Positions 33,020-42,389 of a stretch of DNA of 64,000 bases are shown one piece after another. Made by a program: the position numbers and the translations under genes. Below the pieces are notes generated by a model. The model did no database searches. It worked only from the letters and a program-made list of their open reading frames with translations, and was not told the DNA's origin. The DNA comes from an uncultured Lachnospiraceae bacterium (GTDB lineage Bacteria > Bacillota > Clostridia > Lachnospirales > Lachnospiraceae). The stretch is from assembly GCA_934320895.1 (NCBI GenBank), contig CAKRFY010000002.1, positions 117,118 through 181,117 on the forward strand, written 5' to 3'. Position 1 is the first letter of the stretch. The number at the start of each line of letters is the position of its first letter.

Positions 33020-33730
33020 TTATTCGCTGTATTCAAATTTATAGCCGATTCCCCAAACGGTTTTTAACTCCCATTGAGGATGTTCCTCAAATTTTTCACG
33101 GAGACGTTTTATATGAACGTCCACGGTTCTGGTATCACCAATATAGTCATAACTCCAGATATGGTCAAGAAGCTGTTCTCTTGTGAAAACCTGATTTGGA
33201 TGAGAAGCGAGGAAATACAAAAGTTCAAGTTCTTTTGGGGGCATTTCAACACGCTTGTTTTTGTAGGTGACTGAATAGTCAGTCTGGTTGATGATAAGAT
33301 CAGGGTAAGTCACACACTCTTTTGGAAGTGAATCGTTGGCAGGCTCAGCAGATGCAGGTACATTTGTGCGTCTGAGGACAGCTTTTACTCTTGCAACCAT
33401 TTCCTTTGAATCAAAAGGTTTCATAATGTAATCATCAGCCCCAAGTTCAAGACCGAGCACTTTATCGAAAGTTTCGCCTTTTGCTGAGAGCATGATGACA
33501 GGAAGCTTTGAATTTTTTCTTATTTCTCTCAAAACTTCATATCCATCAATGCCAGGAAGCATGATGTCAAGAAGGACAAGATTTGGAGCATATTCCGTAA
33601 CTGCCTTTATCGCTGATTCTCCATCATTAACAATATGTGTGTCAAAACATTCTTTTGTAAGGTAAAGTCCGATGAGTTCTGCAATGTTTTCATCGTCGTC
33701 AACTATAAGTATTTTTTGTTTTTGTGCCAT
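33020..33730 (-). CDS. OmpR/PhoB-type response regulator
   Basis: A 236-residue protein: a receiver domain with the acidic pocket (ILIVDDDENI), phosphoacceptor Asp in LVLLDIMLPGIDGYE near residue 50, and KPFDSKEMVARV near residue 100. A C-terminal winged helix follows (EVLYFLASHPNQ-type and VDVHIKRLREKF). ATG 33730 (MAQKQK) is chosen because GAAATGAGG lies upstream; the ATG at 33742 is inside that site. The leader GCACGGAAATGAGGATTAAA resembles the repeated leader family. Downstream of mutS2, 43 bp away. Confidence 0.94.
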   Translation of the reverse strand: MAQKQKILIVDDDENIAELIGLYLTKECFDTHIVNDGESAIKAVTEYAPNLVLLDIMLPGIDGYEVLREIRKNSKLPVIMLSAKGETFDKVLGLELGADDYIMKPFDSKEMVARVKAVLRRTNVPASAEPANDSLPKECVTYPDLIINQTDYSVTYKNKRVEMPPKELELLYFLASHPNQVFTREQLLDHIWSYDYIGDTRTVDVHIKRLREKFEEHPQWELKTVWGIGYKFEYSE

Positions 33731-33773
33731 TTTAATCCTCATTTCCGTGCATTAATACACTGTTTTCTCCAAT

Positions 33774-36155
33774 TTATTTAAAATTAACGATAGTAACACC
33801 CATGTCACCCTCTCCAAATTCACCAAGTCGAAATGATTTAACATATTTAGTGCGTTTCAGATGATTATGGGTTGCAGTTCTAAGTGCGCCGGTTCCACGA
33901 CCATGTATGACTGTTACTTGCGTCATATGTGCGAGATAAGCATCATCAAGGTACTTTTCTAGAACGGGCATAGCCTGATCTACAGTCATGCCTATAAGGT
34001 TTATTTCACCGTTTATTCCAGATGCTTTATTCATTCGTATCTTACCACTGCCACTGTGATTGTTTGCAGCAGGTGCGGTCTTTTGCTTTGGAAGAAGTTC
34101 AATATCTTTGATATTAACCTTAGTTCTTAAAAGTCCGGCCTGAACGAATAGATCACCCTTTTCATTGGGAAGTGTGCTTACGGTGCCATTTGCACCAAGT
34201 GAAAGCACTTTTATATCAGCACCTATATAAAGATCAGAAGCTTTGAGTTGTTTTGATCTGGTTTTCTCTTTTTTAACTTTGATCTTTGACTGTTTTGAAT
34301 CCAGTTTTTCACGGAGAGCTGCACGCTGTGCTTCCATTTCTTTGATGTGCTTATCGCTTGATGCCCATTTTGTATATTTGCGTATAGTTTCATCAGCATA
34401 ATCTTTAGCCTCGGCAAGTATGCGACTTGCTTCTTCATTGGCATGTTTAAGTATTTTATCTTTTGAATTGTCTATCTTTTCATTTTTTTCTTTAAGAGAT
34501 TTCTTAAGGTCTGAAATTTCTTTGCGGCTTTTTGAAACGGCAGCATGTTCTTTTTCAAGCTGCACTCTTGTTTTTTCAAGTTCAGCGAGGACATCCTCAA
34601 AATGTTTTGCATCAGATGCAACATGGTCTTTTGCATCTTCTATGATTCTGTCAGGAAGACCAAGTTTGCTTGAAATAGCAAAAGCGTTACTTTTACCCGG
34701 AACTCCGATCAGGAGCTTGTAAGTCGGTCTAAGTGTCGTGACATCAAATTCACAGCAGGCATTTTCAACATCAGGTGTCTGAAGTGCATAAAGCTTTAAT
34801 TCACTGTAGTGTGTTGTTGCCATAACTGTTGAGTGTCTGTTATGAAGATCTGACAGGATTGCAGTTGCAAGTGCAGCACCCTCGACAGGGTCTGTACCAG
34901 CCCCGAGCTCATCGAAAAGAACAAGGCTGTTTTCATCAGCTTTTTCAAGTATTGATACAGTATTTACCATATGTGATGAGAATGTACTAAGGCTTTGCTC
35001 AATACTTTGTTCATCACCGATATCAGCATATACTTCATTGAAGATGCGCAGTGAAGAACCCTCAAATGCAGGTATATGAAGACCTGCCTGTCCCATAAGT
35101 GTAAATAGACCGATCGTTTTTAGAGAAACGGTCTTACCACCTGTATTTGGTCCTGTCACGACAAGGAGTGAAAAGTCGCGTCCAAGGTGCAGGTTTATAG
35201 GAACTACTTTTTTAGCATCTATAAGAGGGTGCCTTCCATCTTTGATCTCTATATAGTTTTCTTTTGGGAAATTTGGGCGTGTACCTTTCATTTTTTTTGA
35301 GAGCATTGCTTTTGCAAAAATAAAATCAAGTTCAGACAAGATCCTGAAATCCTGTTCGATAAAAAAGCTTTGCTCAGCGGTTTGATTGCTAAGATCTGCA
35401 AGGATTTTTTCTATTTCTTCCTGTTCATCAAGTTCTAGCTGTCGTATTTCGTTATTTAATTTTACAACAGAAGCAGGTTCAATAAAAAGTGTGGAACCTG
35501 TAGCTGACTGGTCATGAAGCATACCATTAAAAGATGAGCGGTACTCTGCTTTGACAGGGAGACAGTATCTGCCGTTTCGCATTGTGATAATTGCGTCCTG
35601 AAGCATGCTTCTGCTGCTGCCGTTTACAATAGAGTTAAGCTGGTCATGTATTTTCCCACCAGCAATCTTCATACTGCGTCTTACATGGCTTAATCCCACA
35701 CTTGCATCATCGGCGATTGTATTCTCGTCGATAATGCATCGTCTGATTTCTTTCATAAGAGGAGATAGTGGTTCGATGAGCTGGTAACGCTCATTTAAGG
35801 AATCACCTGTTTCATCATTTTCATTCAGGTTTTTTCTGAAAAAGTTTTTGATACTTCCGGCAGTAGAAAGAAGACTTGAGATGTTTAATAATTCTCCAAT
35901 ACCAAGAATAGAGCCTATTTCAAGTCTTTTTAAACTTGTCCTTATATCTTTTACACCTCCGAAGGAAACTTCGCCCTGCGTAAGGATGTGAGTGAGTGCG
36001 TCACTTGTTTCTCGCTGAGCCTTGAAAATATATTCTTCATCATTTGTTGGAAGAAGATTTTTACAATATTCTTTGCCAAGTGGGGATGAAGCATATGATT
36101 CAAGCATAGTTATTATTTTATCATACTCAAGAGTATGTAATGCCTTACTGTTCAT
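33774..36155 (-). CDS. mutS2: MutS2, endonuclease / anti-recombination ATPase
   Basis: A 793-residue protein: MutS-type core with Walker A VTGPNTGGKTVSLKT near residue 335, Walker B LVLFDELGAGTDP near residue 412, a coiled-coil clamp, a KOW-like part and a C-terminal Smr nuclease domain with VIHGRGTGALR near residue 760. It lacks the mismatch-recognition domain of MutS, which is normal for MutS2. In relatives it curbs recombination and rescues collided ribosomes. ATG 36155 has CGGAGAAC. First gene of the minus-strand group with the two-component system. Confidence 0.95.
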   Translation of the reverse strand: MNSKALHTLEYDKIITMLESYASSPLGKEYCKNLLPTNDEEYIFKAQRETSDALTHILTQGEVSFGGVKDIRTSLKRLEIGSILGIGELLNISSLLSTAGSIKNFFRKNLNENDETGDSLNERYQLIEPLSPLMKEIRRCIIDENTIADDASVGLSHVRRSMKIAGGKIHDQLNSIVNGSSRSMLQDAIITMRNGRYCLPVKAEYRSSFNGMLHDQSATGSTLFIEPASVVKLNNEIRQLELDEQEEIEKILADLSNQTAEQSFFIEQDFRILSELDFIFAKAMLSKKMKGTRPNFPKENYIEIKDGRHPLIDAKKVVPINLHLGRDFSLLVVTGPNTGGKTVSLKTIGLFTLMGQAGLHIPAFEGSSLRIFNEVYADIGDEQSIEQSLSTFSSHMVNTVSILEKADENSLVLFDELGAGTDPVEGAALATAILSDLHNRHSTVMATTHYSELKLYALQTPDVENACCEFDVTTLRPTYKLLIGVPGKSNAFAISSKLGLPDRIIEDAKDHVASDAKHFEDVLAELEKTRVQLEKEHAAVSKSRKEISDLKKSLKEKNEKIDNSKDKILKHANEEASRILAEAKDYADETIRKYTKWASSDKHIKEMEAQRAALREKLDSKQSKIKVKKEKTRSKQLKASDLYIGADIKVLSLGANGTVSTLPNEKGDLFVQAGLLRTKVNIKDIELLPKQKTAPAANNHSGSGKIRMNKASGINGEINLIGMTVDQAMPVLEKYLDDAYLAHMTQVTVIHGRGTGALRTATHNHLKRTKYVKSFRLGEFGEGDMGVTIVNFK

Positions 36156-36370
36156 TATTGTTCTCCGTTCATTTAATTCATATTTACAGACAAAAATATC
36201 CTATCTTATTTTACAACATTATATAGGAAGTAATCAAGTATACAGTAATTTTTTACGATTTGTTAATATTGTATTCATAAATATATGGTAAATTTATACA
36301 TAATGATGGGAAAGTTTTATGTATTTTTAGTTAATTTGCAATATTTATTAATAGAAACAGAGGTACATAT

Positions 36371-37648
36371 ATGACAATTCATAAAAAGCCTGTTGAGGAA
36401 AGAGAGCATGAGGTTGAAAAGTATCAGTTTATAAAGGAGCAGGTACGTCCTCAGCAGAAAAAGAAAGTAGCAAAATTTGCTGGAAAAGTATTTTCAGCTA
36501 TTTTTCTTGCCGTGATTTTTGGTTCAGTTGCTGGAGCTGTATTTAGCTTTGTGCATACAAGAGAAGATGATAATGATATTTCAGATTACATAGTGGAAAC
36601 AATCAGACCAGAAGCGACAACATCGGCAGAAAATGCTGCGGATAATAGTTCTGCCAGACATAATGTAAGCCAGTCAGATATCGAATCGATCAATAATTAT
36701 GATCATATATCGAAGGAGATTGCGGCAATTGGCAACAGCTATAAGTATGCGCTTGTAAAAGTGCGCAGGGTCATGAGTGATACGACATGGTATGATGTAG
36801 ATGAAAAAAATAGTGGCGCAATTTACGGAGCTATATTTAATGTTACTAAAAATGAATATTTTATTGTAACTGATTCAGGTGCAGTAAGTGGAGCAGAGGA
36901 GGTTTCAGTCGAGTTTTACAACGGTGATGAAGCAAAGGCCAGCGTGCTTGGCGTTGACAGTAATGTAAGACTTGCCGTACTGCGTGTGACAAAATCAGAG
37001 ATTCCACGAAAGACAAGAAAAAAAATATTTTCTGTTGATATTGGAAGCATAGCTGGAACTTCTAATGGTTCAAATGTTATTGCAATAGGTGCGCCAAATG
37101 GTATTATGTATTCAGTTATGTTTGGAAAAGTGACAAAGTCAGACATAGAAGCTTCGATTACGGACAATCACATTGCATTATATTCAACGGACATGGCAGG
37201 AGTATCGGTAAGCAACGGAATTATCTTAAATACCCAGGGAAAGATGATAGGATTTATAAACAACAGATATCAGAGTCTTACAGGTGAGAAGAATATGGCG
37301 TTTGTTTCGATAAACAGTGTGCGTGATGTGTTAGAATTACTTATGCGTGGCAAAAATATTTCATATCTTGGAATTGAGGGTGTTGATGTTGATTCGGAAA
37401 CTGCTGTAAAGCATAATCTTGTAAGAGGCATATATATAACATCGGTATATTCAAGTTCACCAGCATATTCCGGTGGTATGCGTGTTGCAGATGTTATTGA
37501 AAAAGTAGACGGACAGAGCATAAAGACAGTCTACACTCTTCATAATATTCTTATAAAGCATAAGAGTGGAGATGAGATAAAGGTTGAAGTTTCAAGGAGA
37601 CTAAAAAATAAAAGAAAAAATATAACATTGAGTATAACGCTCAGTTGA
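36371..37648 (+). CDS. HtrA-like PDZ protein without the catalytic triad
   Basis: A 425-residue protein with a cytoplasmic basic start, one membrane helix at about 38-58 (FSAIFLAVIFGSVAGAVFSFV), a trypsin-like domain at about 115-315 and a PDZ domain at about 330-420 (GIYITSVYSSSPAYSGGMRVADVIEKVDGQ, split by a short loop). The fold of HtrA is recognisable (FNVTKNEYFIVTDSGAV, VDSNVRLAVLRV, GKMIGF), but the active-site positions are changed: TNxHV reads TDSGAV, xxTDLAVL reads NVRLAVL and GNSGGP is replaced by SVSNG. It is probably a pseudo-protease that binds peptides at the envelope. GAGGTAC upstream of ATG 36371. Confidence 0.85.
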   Translation: MTIHKKPVEEREHEVEKYQFIKEQVRPQQKKKVAKFAGKVFSAIFLAVIFGSVAGAVFSFVHTREDDNDISDYIVETIRPEATTSAENAADNSSARHNVSQSDIESINNYDHISKEIAAIGNSYKYALVKVRRVMSDTTWYDVDEKNSGAIYGAIFNVTKNEYFIVTDSGAVSGAEEVSVEFYNGDEAKASVLGVDSNVRLAVLRVTKSEIPRKTRKKIFSVDIGSIAGTSNGSNVIAIGAPNGIMYSVMFGKVTKSDIEASITDNHIALYSTDMAGVSVSNGIILNTQGKMIGFINNRYQSLTGEKNMAFVSINSVRDVLELLMRGKNISYLGIEGVDVDSETAVKHNLVRGIYITSVYSSSPAYSGGMRVADVIEKVDGQSIKTVYTLHNILIKHKSGDEIKVEVSRRLKNKRKNITLSITLS

Positions 37649-37662
37649 TAAAAATAATAAAT

Positions 37663-37768
37663 AAGGGGCTGTCGCACGAGGCACTATTCATACAATATGT
37701 AGATAATAAATCTGTTATTAACATATACGTATTGTATAGATTATGTTTAATGCGACAGCCCTTTTTGT
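37663..37768 (+). repeat. Palindromic 105-bp repeat, copy 2
   Basis: Ends GGGGCTGTCGCA and TGCGACAGCCC. About nine in ten bases equal copy 1 at 31357-31465, including GCACGAGGCACTATTCATAC. It lies exactly between the convergent HtrA-like gene (+) and the RelA/SpoT-domain gene (-). Confidence 0.88.
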
Positions 37769-37791
37769 TACAAGTTTTATAGTTGATATTA

Positions 37792-39687
37792 TTAACGGCT
37801 TATATTATCTTCTTTTATTATCTGAACCAGTTTGTGTCTGAAGGCTTTTTCATAGACATCATCATCATGGAAAGCAAAACGGTTAAAATCAAACTGTGTT
37901 TCAAGTACCATGCGTCTTGTAAAAAGCGTAAAATGTTTATTTGTGTGAGGTGGCCAGAATATGCATATACATCCATCTGCATTTGTTCCCAGGATATTGA
38001 AGCTTTTGGCAAATTTGTTGACAAGTATCTTATCTATCATAAATACATGTGAGTAGTGACCGATAACTTTGGCAAGCCTTGTGCCATTTATTGTAAATGT
38101 ATTCATATCATAACCGTCTTTATATTCCTGAACAGCCGGAACGAAAGTTTTTTCTTCTTCTGCATCACACGAAGTACGCTGTGCAATAGCGACTATAGGT
38201 AACTTCCTGTCGTTATTGCGGATAAGACTGTCAAAATCCATATAATTATTATCATCAGCCACAAATACAGCCTTATTTCCAAGGCGTATTATATCGACAA
38301 TCCCTATCTTGTTTGAAAGATCAGACAAGAAAGATGGCTTTAAAAATGTATCTCGCTGACTGATACCACGTGGCAGATCTTTTGAAGTCATGTGATAAAA
38401 ATGAAGTCTTCCATCATTAAGTTTTGCTATTGATGTATGGATATGCCAGAGTGTACCTATATGTTTGCTGTCAATATAGCTTATCTTCATATGAAAGTTC
38501 ATATCATCTGTATCGTAGTTGATCTTTAAATGATAGCCAGGGAGTTTATTTTTATATGATGTTAATTCTTCTGGAATATCTTCAAATACGGGATTCATTT
38601 TAAAGCGAACCCATTTGTAAACTATTGCAGCCGCATTTGCAAATTCTGTTTCTAAAGTTCTTGATTCTTTATGCAAAAGAGGCAGTTCAAGGTGGAATAA
38701 AATGTTTGATTCCAGTCTTGCCAGTGTCTCTTTTTTATATATACGGCTGTCATGTGGTTCATCGATCTTGTTGCAGACAAGTCTTATAAGTTCATTTTTG
38801 ACAAGCTTGTTGTTTATAAGTTTGATTATGAGATTATAGTTTATCTCAGGGTTATCAAGTTTTAAAAGTTCACGTATAAGAATAATTCTTGGGCATTTGT
38901 AGAATTGTTTAGCAATCTCTTTATCCTGATTAAATATTGCTATAATATCAGGATGAAGGTGACTTGAATCTTCCAATTTTATGCGGAAATGACTTTTTAG
39001 CATAAGCTCCCAGTTCATATTTTTATAATGGTTATATGAGAGTTCTTCAAAAAGTTTTACAAGTGACCAGTCACTTAGTTCCAGGTTTGCGAGTATGCAG
39101 TTTAGCATACGTGAAAGCTCCTCGCTTCCTTTCCAAAACTGGTCATCACTGATGCGGCTCTTATAACGCATATCGTGTTCGATTTCATGCCATCCCTCAA
39201 AAAATACAGTACGAAACTGCATTTCAAAGGTTGTATCGATAGGAAGTGACCACATTTCTTTTTTGTATAAATTGAAATATTCTGTCGGATATTTAAATAC
39301 GCCATTTATTTTTGTAGCACGAAATTCATCTGATTCAAAGAAATTTCTGGACCATTGATCTATCATCTGAAATGTTCTTTCCATAATATCACGGCAGATG
39401 CTAAGATCATCATAATAATAAAGAATGACACGCAGACCGATAAGGTCCTGAATTTTTTTGGGGTTGTTAAGGGTTCCGTATTTACCGCGGAAAAGTTTTG
39501 AGGCTATTGACTCAACGGACTTGACTCTTGAAAAAATACGAAAATATAAACCGCAGGAAGTAAGAATTTCCGTTATGGCGTTTGTGATATGTTCGCAAAG
39601 TTCATTTAACTTTTCAAAATCTATTTCCTGTTCTATAATTGTTTCAAGTTCTTCTTTGCTGCTATAATTTTGCATGATTACAGACAA
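37792..39687 (-). CDS. Large RelA/SpoT-domain protein with unknown C-terminus
   Basis: A 631-residue soluble protein. Residues about 40-215 are a RelA/SpoT nucleotidyltransferase: SRVKSVESIASKLFRGKYG, KKIQDLIGLRVILYYYDD, FEMQFRTVFFEGWHEIEHDMRYK. The GYRSxH segment that holds the acceptor base in alarmone synthetases is absent; the matching place reads GVFKYPTEYFNLYK. No HD hydrolase, TGS or ACT domain is visible. Residues 230-631 match nothing I know. It starts at TTG 39687, with a G-run (39698-39704) about 10 bp upstream; ATG 39675 has no site. Possibly an alarmone synthetase or an enzyme using another acceptor. Confidence 0.8.
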   Translation of the reverse strand: MSVIMQNYSSKEELETIIEQEIDFEKLNELCEHITNAITEILTSCGLYFRIFSRVKSVESIASKLFRGKYGTLNNPKKIQDLIGLRVILYYYDDLSICRDIMERTFQMIDQWSRNFFESDEFRATKINGVFKYPTEYFNLYKKEMWSLPIDTTFEMQFRTVFFEGWHEIEHDMRYKSRISDDQFWKGSEELSRMLNCILANLELSDWSLVKLFEELSYNHYKNMNWELMLKSHFRIKLEDSSHLHPDIIAIFNQDKEIAKQFYKCPRIILIRELLKLDNPEINYNLIIKLINNKLVKNELIRLVCNKIDEPHDSRIYKKETLARLESNILFHLELPLLHKESRTLETEFANAAAIVYKWVRFKMNPVFEDIPEELTSYKNKLPGYHLKINYDTDDMNFHMKISYIDSKHIGTLWHIHTSIAKLNDGRLHFYHMTSKDLPRGISQRDTFLKPSFLSDLSNKIGIVDIIRLGNKAVFVADDNNYMDFDSLIRNNDRKLPIVAIAQRTSCDAEEEKTFVPAVQEYKDGYDMNTFTINGTRLAKVIGHYSHVFMIDKILVNKFAKSFNILGTNADGCICIFWPPHTNKHFTLFTRRMVLETQFDFNRFAFHDDDVYEKAFRHKLVQIIKEDNISR

Positions 39688-39854
39688 TAGTCTGGTTCCC
39701 CCCCTTTTTGATATTTATTTTTCGTTCAGATAAAGACTTTGAAAACTGCTTTATCCACATCCTTATAAGTATAGCATAAAAAGTGCTGTTGTGTATTGTT
39801 TTTTTAGATAAAAAAACTTATAATCAATATTAAAACTAGAAACGGAGGATTTTA

Positions 39855-40397
39855 ATGACTGAATTAAATTTTGATGCAAAGCTTAGCGCAGGGGAGTTAT
39901 ATGCTTTTTCGATGAGGCATACCTATAGGAGTATGTCGGGTATTTTTGGACTTATTATAAGTTTTGCCAGCCTTATAATATGTGCGGTCAGATTTGAATA
40001 TCTTGACAAAACTGCTATTATGGCTCTTATAATAATAGGTCTTATTTTCCCGGTTATCCAGCCTGTTATGCTATGGGGTAAGGCAAAGGCACAGGTTAGA
40101 AAAAACAAGAGTATAAATGATACACTTCATTATACTATAAATGATGATGGGATAACTGTTTCGCAGGGAGAACAGGAAGCTAAAGTAAAATGGTATGAGA
40201 TAAGAAAAACGGTTGTAGTAAAAGGTGCCATTTATGTTTATATGTCACCAGTAAGGGCTTTTATTTTTACAAAGAAGCAGTGTGGCGAAGATTTTTCAAG
40301 ACTCGTAAGTGATATACAGGAAAAGGTAAAACAGTACAGGGATTATGAGCCTGATGAGAGCGAGACAGATGAGGAAGACGGAGGAACTGATGAGTAA
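39855..40397 (+). CDS. YcxB-like membrane protein
   Basis: A 180-residue protein with two membrane helices at about 28-46 and 52-75 (SGIFGLIISFASLIICA; IMALIIIGLIFPVIQPVML) and a C-terminal soluble PH-like domain with LHYTINDDGITVSQGEQEAKVKWYEIRKTVV, a YcxB-like pattern split over two strands, ending in an acidic tail. CGGAGGA precedes ATG 39855. Its end overlaps tsaE by 8 bp, so both are co-translated. Function of the family is not established. Confidence 0.83.
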   Translation: MTELNFDAKLSAGELYAFSMRHTYRSMSGIFGLIISFASLIICAVRFEYLDKTAIMALIIIGLIFPVIQPVMLWGKAKAQVRKNKSINDTLHYTINDDGITVSQGEQEAKVKWYEIRKTVVVKGAIYVYMSPVRAFIFTKKQCGEDFSRLVSDIQEKVKQYRDYEPDESETDEEDGGTDE

Positions 40398-40824
40398 AGA
40401 GATTATTGAAAGCAGATGTGAAAAGGATACATTTGAACTTGGAAAAAAGCTTGGAGAGAGCTGTAAACCAGGGGACATTATTCTTTTGAATGGAGATCTG
40501 GGGGTTGGAAAAACTGTTTTTACAAAGGGTTTTGGAAAAGGCATTGGAGTGGATGAGCCAATATGCAGTCCTACTTTTACAATAATGCAGATATATGAGC
40601 AGGGAAGACTGCCATTGTATCACTTTGATGTATATCGTATCGCAGATGTATGTGAGATGGATGAGATAGGATATGAGGATTATTTTTTCGGAAATGGAGT
40701 GTGCCTTATTGAGTGGGCTAAACTTATAAGTGAGATAATTCCTAAGGAACATATAAGTGTTACGATAGAAAAAGATCTTGAAAAGGGATTTGATTATAGA
40801 AAAATAACAATAGAGCAGTTTTAG
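40390..40824 (+). CDS. tsaE: TsaE, ATPase of the t6A biosynthesis complex
   Basis: A 144-residue P-loop protein needed with TsaB and TsaD to place threonylcarbamoyl on A37 of ANN-decoding tRNAs. Walker A is NGDLGVGKTVFTKG near residue 34; SPTFTIMQIYE and LYHFDVYRI follow; the C-terminal IEWAKLI is typical. ATG 40390 lies inside the end of the upstream gene with CGGAGGA 5 bp ahead. Start of the tsaE-tsaB-rimI cluster. Confidence 0.94.
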   Translation: MSKEIIESRCEKDTFELGKKLGESCKPGDIILLNGDLGVGKTVFTKGFGKGIGVDEPICSPTFTIMQIYEQGRLPLYHFDVYRIADVCEMDEIGYEDYFFGNGVCLIEWAKLISEIIPKEHISVTIEKDLEKGFDYRKITIEQF

Positions 40825-40882
40825 GTTGTTGTGTAGATTTGGAACTGGTCTGATAAAATATAAGTGGAGATAATTGCAGATT

Positions 40883-41596
40883 ATGAAGATATTAGGAATA
40901 GACAGCTCAGGGCTTGTAGCTTCAGCAGCTATAGCAGATGAGAAAAATATAATTGCGGAATTTACAGTAAACAATAAACAGACACATTCTCAGACACTTC
41001 TTCCAATGATAGAGAAGGTTGTTGACATGTCTGGAATAGAACTTGAACAGATAGATGCTATTGCTATTGCAGCAGGTCCTGGCTCTTTTACGGGACTTCG
41101 TATAGGTTCTGCGACAGCGAAGGGGATAGGACTAGCATTGAAAAAACCTATCGTATCAGTTCCGACACTTGAGGGACTTGCATACAGGGTAAGTGTGTTT
41201 GATGGCATTATCTGTCCTATAATGGATGCAAGGAGGAATCAGGTTTACACTGGTATCTATAAGATGGATGATGGAAAACTTGTGTGTTTATCTGAACAGA
41301 AGGCAGTTGATATACATGAGATTATGGAAGAACTTGAAACATATGAAGAGAAAGTGATTTTTCTTGGGGATGGTGTCGAGGTACAGCGTGAAACTATCGA
41401 AAAGGAATTTAAGAAGAATAAGTATTGTTTTGCACCTATTCATCTCTCAAAACAGAGTGCGGCAGCTGTTGCAGCACTTGGAGAGGTATATTTCAGTCAG
41501 GGAAAGGCAGAGAGTGCAGAGGAACATAAGCCTATATATCTTAGAAAATCACAAGCAGAGCGAGAAAGAGAAGAAAGGTTAAAAAATCAGGACTAA
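40883..41596 (+). CDS. tsaB: TsaB, t6A complex subunit
   Basis: A 237-residue inactive ASKHA-fold partner of TsaD. N-terminal ILGIDSSGLVASAAI, central IAAGPGSFTGLRIG near residue 63 and PIMDARRNQVYTGIY near residue 110 define the family. Start uncertain: ATG 40883 gives the usual MKILGID but the GGAG lies 13 bp away; TTG 40874 has GGAG 4 bp away and would add three residues. The neighbours tsaE and rimI support the call. Confidence 0.94.
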   Translation: MKILGIDSSGLVASAAIADEKNIIAEFTVNNKQTHSQTLLPMIEKVVDMSGIELEQIDAIAIAAGPGSFTGLRIGSATAKGIGLALKKPIVSVPTLEGLAYRVSVFDGIICPIMDARRNQVYTGIYKMDDGKLVCLSEQKAVDIHEIMEELETYEEKVIFLGDGVEVQRETIEKEFKKNKYCFAPIHLSKQSAAAVAALGEVYFSQGKAESAEEHKPIYLRKSQAEREREERLKNQD

Positions 41597-41599
41597 AAA

Positions 41600-42073
41600 A
41601 TGGAGACATTTTTTAAAATAAGTGATATGAATTTAGCTGATGCGGGATGTTGTGCAGTTTTAGAAAAAAAGATATTTGCTCATTCGTGGAGCAAAAAAAG
41701 TATTGAAGATACAGTATCAGTAAAAGAAAATGTATGTCTTAAAGCTGTTGACGGCAGCGGTGAGATTATGGGGTACTGTATTTTTACTACATCATTTGAA
41801 GATGCTGATCTTTGCAGAATAGCAATATCTGATGAGTGCCGCAGAAATCATATCGCAGAGAAGCTGCTTGATGCAGCATTAGAAAGATTGAAAAAAAATG
41901 GAGTAAACAGAGTTTTACTTGAAGTAAGAAAAAGCAACCATCCCGCAATATCTCTTTATGAAAAATATGGTTTTAAAGAGATTGGTATAAGAAAAGGTTA
42001 TTACAGTGAACCTGTTGAGGATGGAATGGTGTATTTATTTGAAATTATGCCAGCTATTACCACTGTACATTAA
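41600..42073 (+). CDS. rimI: RimI, ribosomal protein S18 alanine N-acetyltransferase
   Basis: A 157-residue GNAT acetyltransferase. The acetyl-CoA loop is RRNHIAEKLLDAALERL near residue 92 (His in place of a usual Gly), then VLLEVRKSNHPAISLYEKYGFKEI and the YYSEPVEDG segment typical of RimI. It starts 3 bp after tsaB. rimI next to tsaB is a common arrangement in Firmicutes. Confidence 0.9.
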   Translation: METFFKISDMNLADAGCCAVLEKKIFAHSWSKKSIEDTVSVKENVCLKAVDGSGEIMGYCIFTTSFEDADLCRIAISDECRRNHIAEKLLDAALERLKKNGVNRVLLEVRKSNHPAISLYEKYGFKEIGIRKGYYSEPVEDGMVYLFEIMPAITTVH

Positions 42074-42137
42074 CTTTCTCCGGCATTATTATATATGCAT
42101 AAGATATTGTTGCAGCAGAAAAATACCGGGAGGAAAC

Positions 42138-42350
42138 ATGAAAGATATATATTGTAATGTATGTGGAAAAAAGTTATTTGTAGAAAACGGAATATTAAAA
42201 GAGGATGCATTTGAGGCAAAGAAACAATGGGGATATTTTTCAAAAAAAGATGGGATTCTCCATTCGTTTGTTATCTGCGAGAAATGTTATGATAAGATGA
42301 TCGATAGTTTTGTCATACCTCCTGAGATTACGGAGGTTCATGAACTATAG
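42138..42350 (+). CDS. Small zinc-ribbon-like protein, 70 residues
   Basis: ATG 42138 with GGGAGGA upstream. The product has two CxxC pairs, CNVC near residue 6 and CEKC near residue 48, likely one four-cysteine zinc site, joined by a segment with KKQWGYFSKKDGILHSF. Soluble. It lies between rimI and rnz on the same strand. I do not recognise a named family; a role in RNA or regulation is only possible, not shown. Confidence 0.72.
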   Translation: MKDIYCNVCGKKLFVENGILKEDAFEAKKQWGYFSKKDGILHSFVICEKCYDKMIDSFVIPPEITEVHEL

Positions 42351-42389
42351 GCTTTATTATGTGTATGCTCCTCTGGATTGTGAGGAAAA

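Noticed and set aside
36156..36370. Possible hidden gene between mutS2 and the HtrA-like gene
   Set aside because: Only AT-rich divergent promoter DNA is seen; no frame with a ribosome-binding site.
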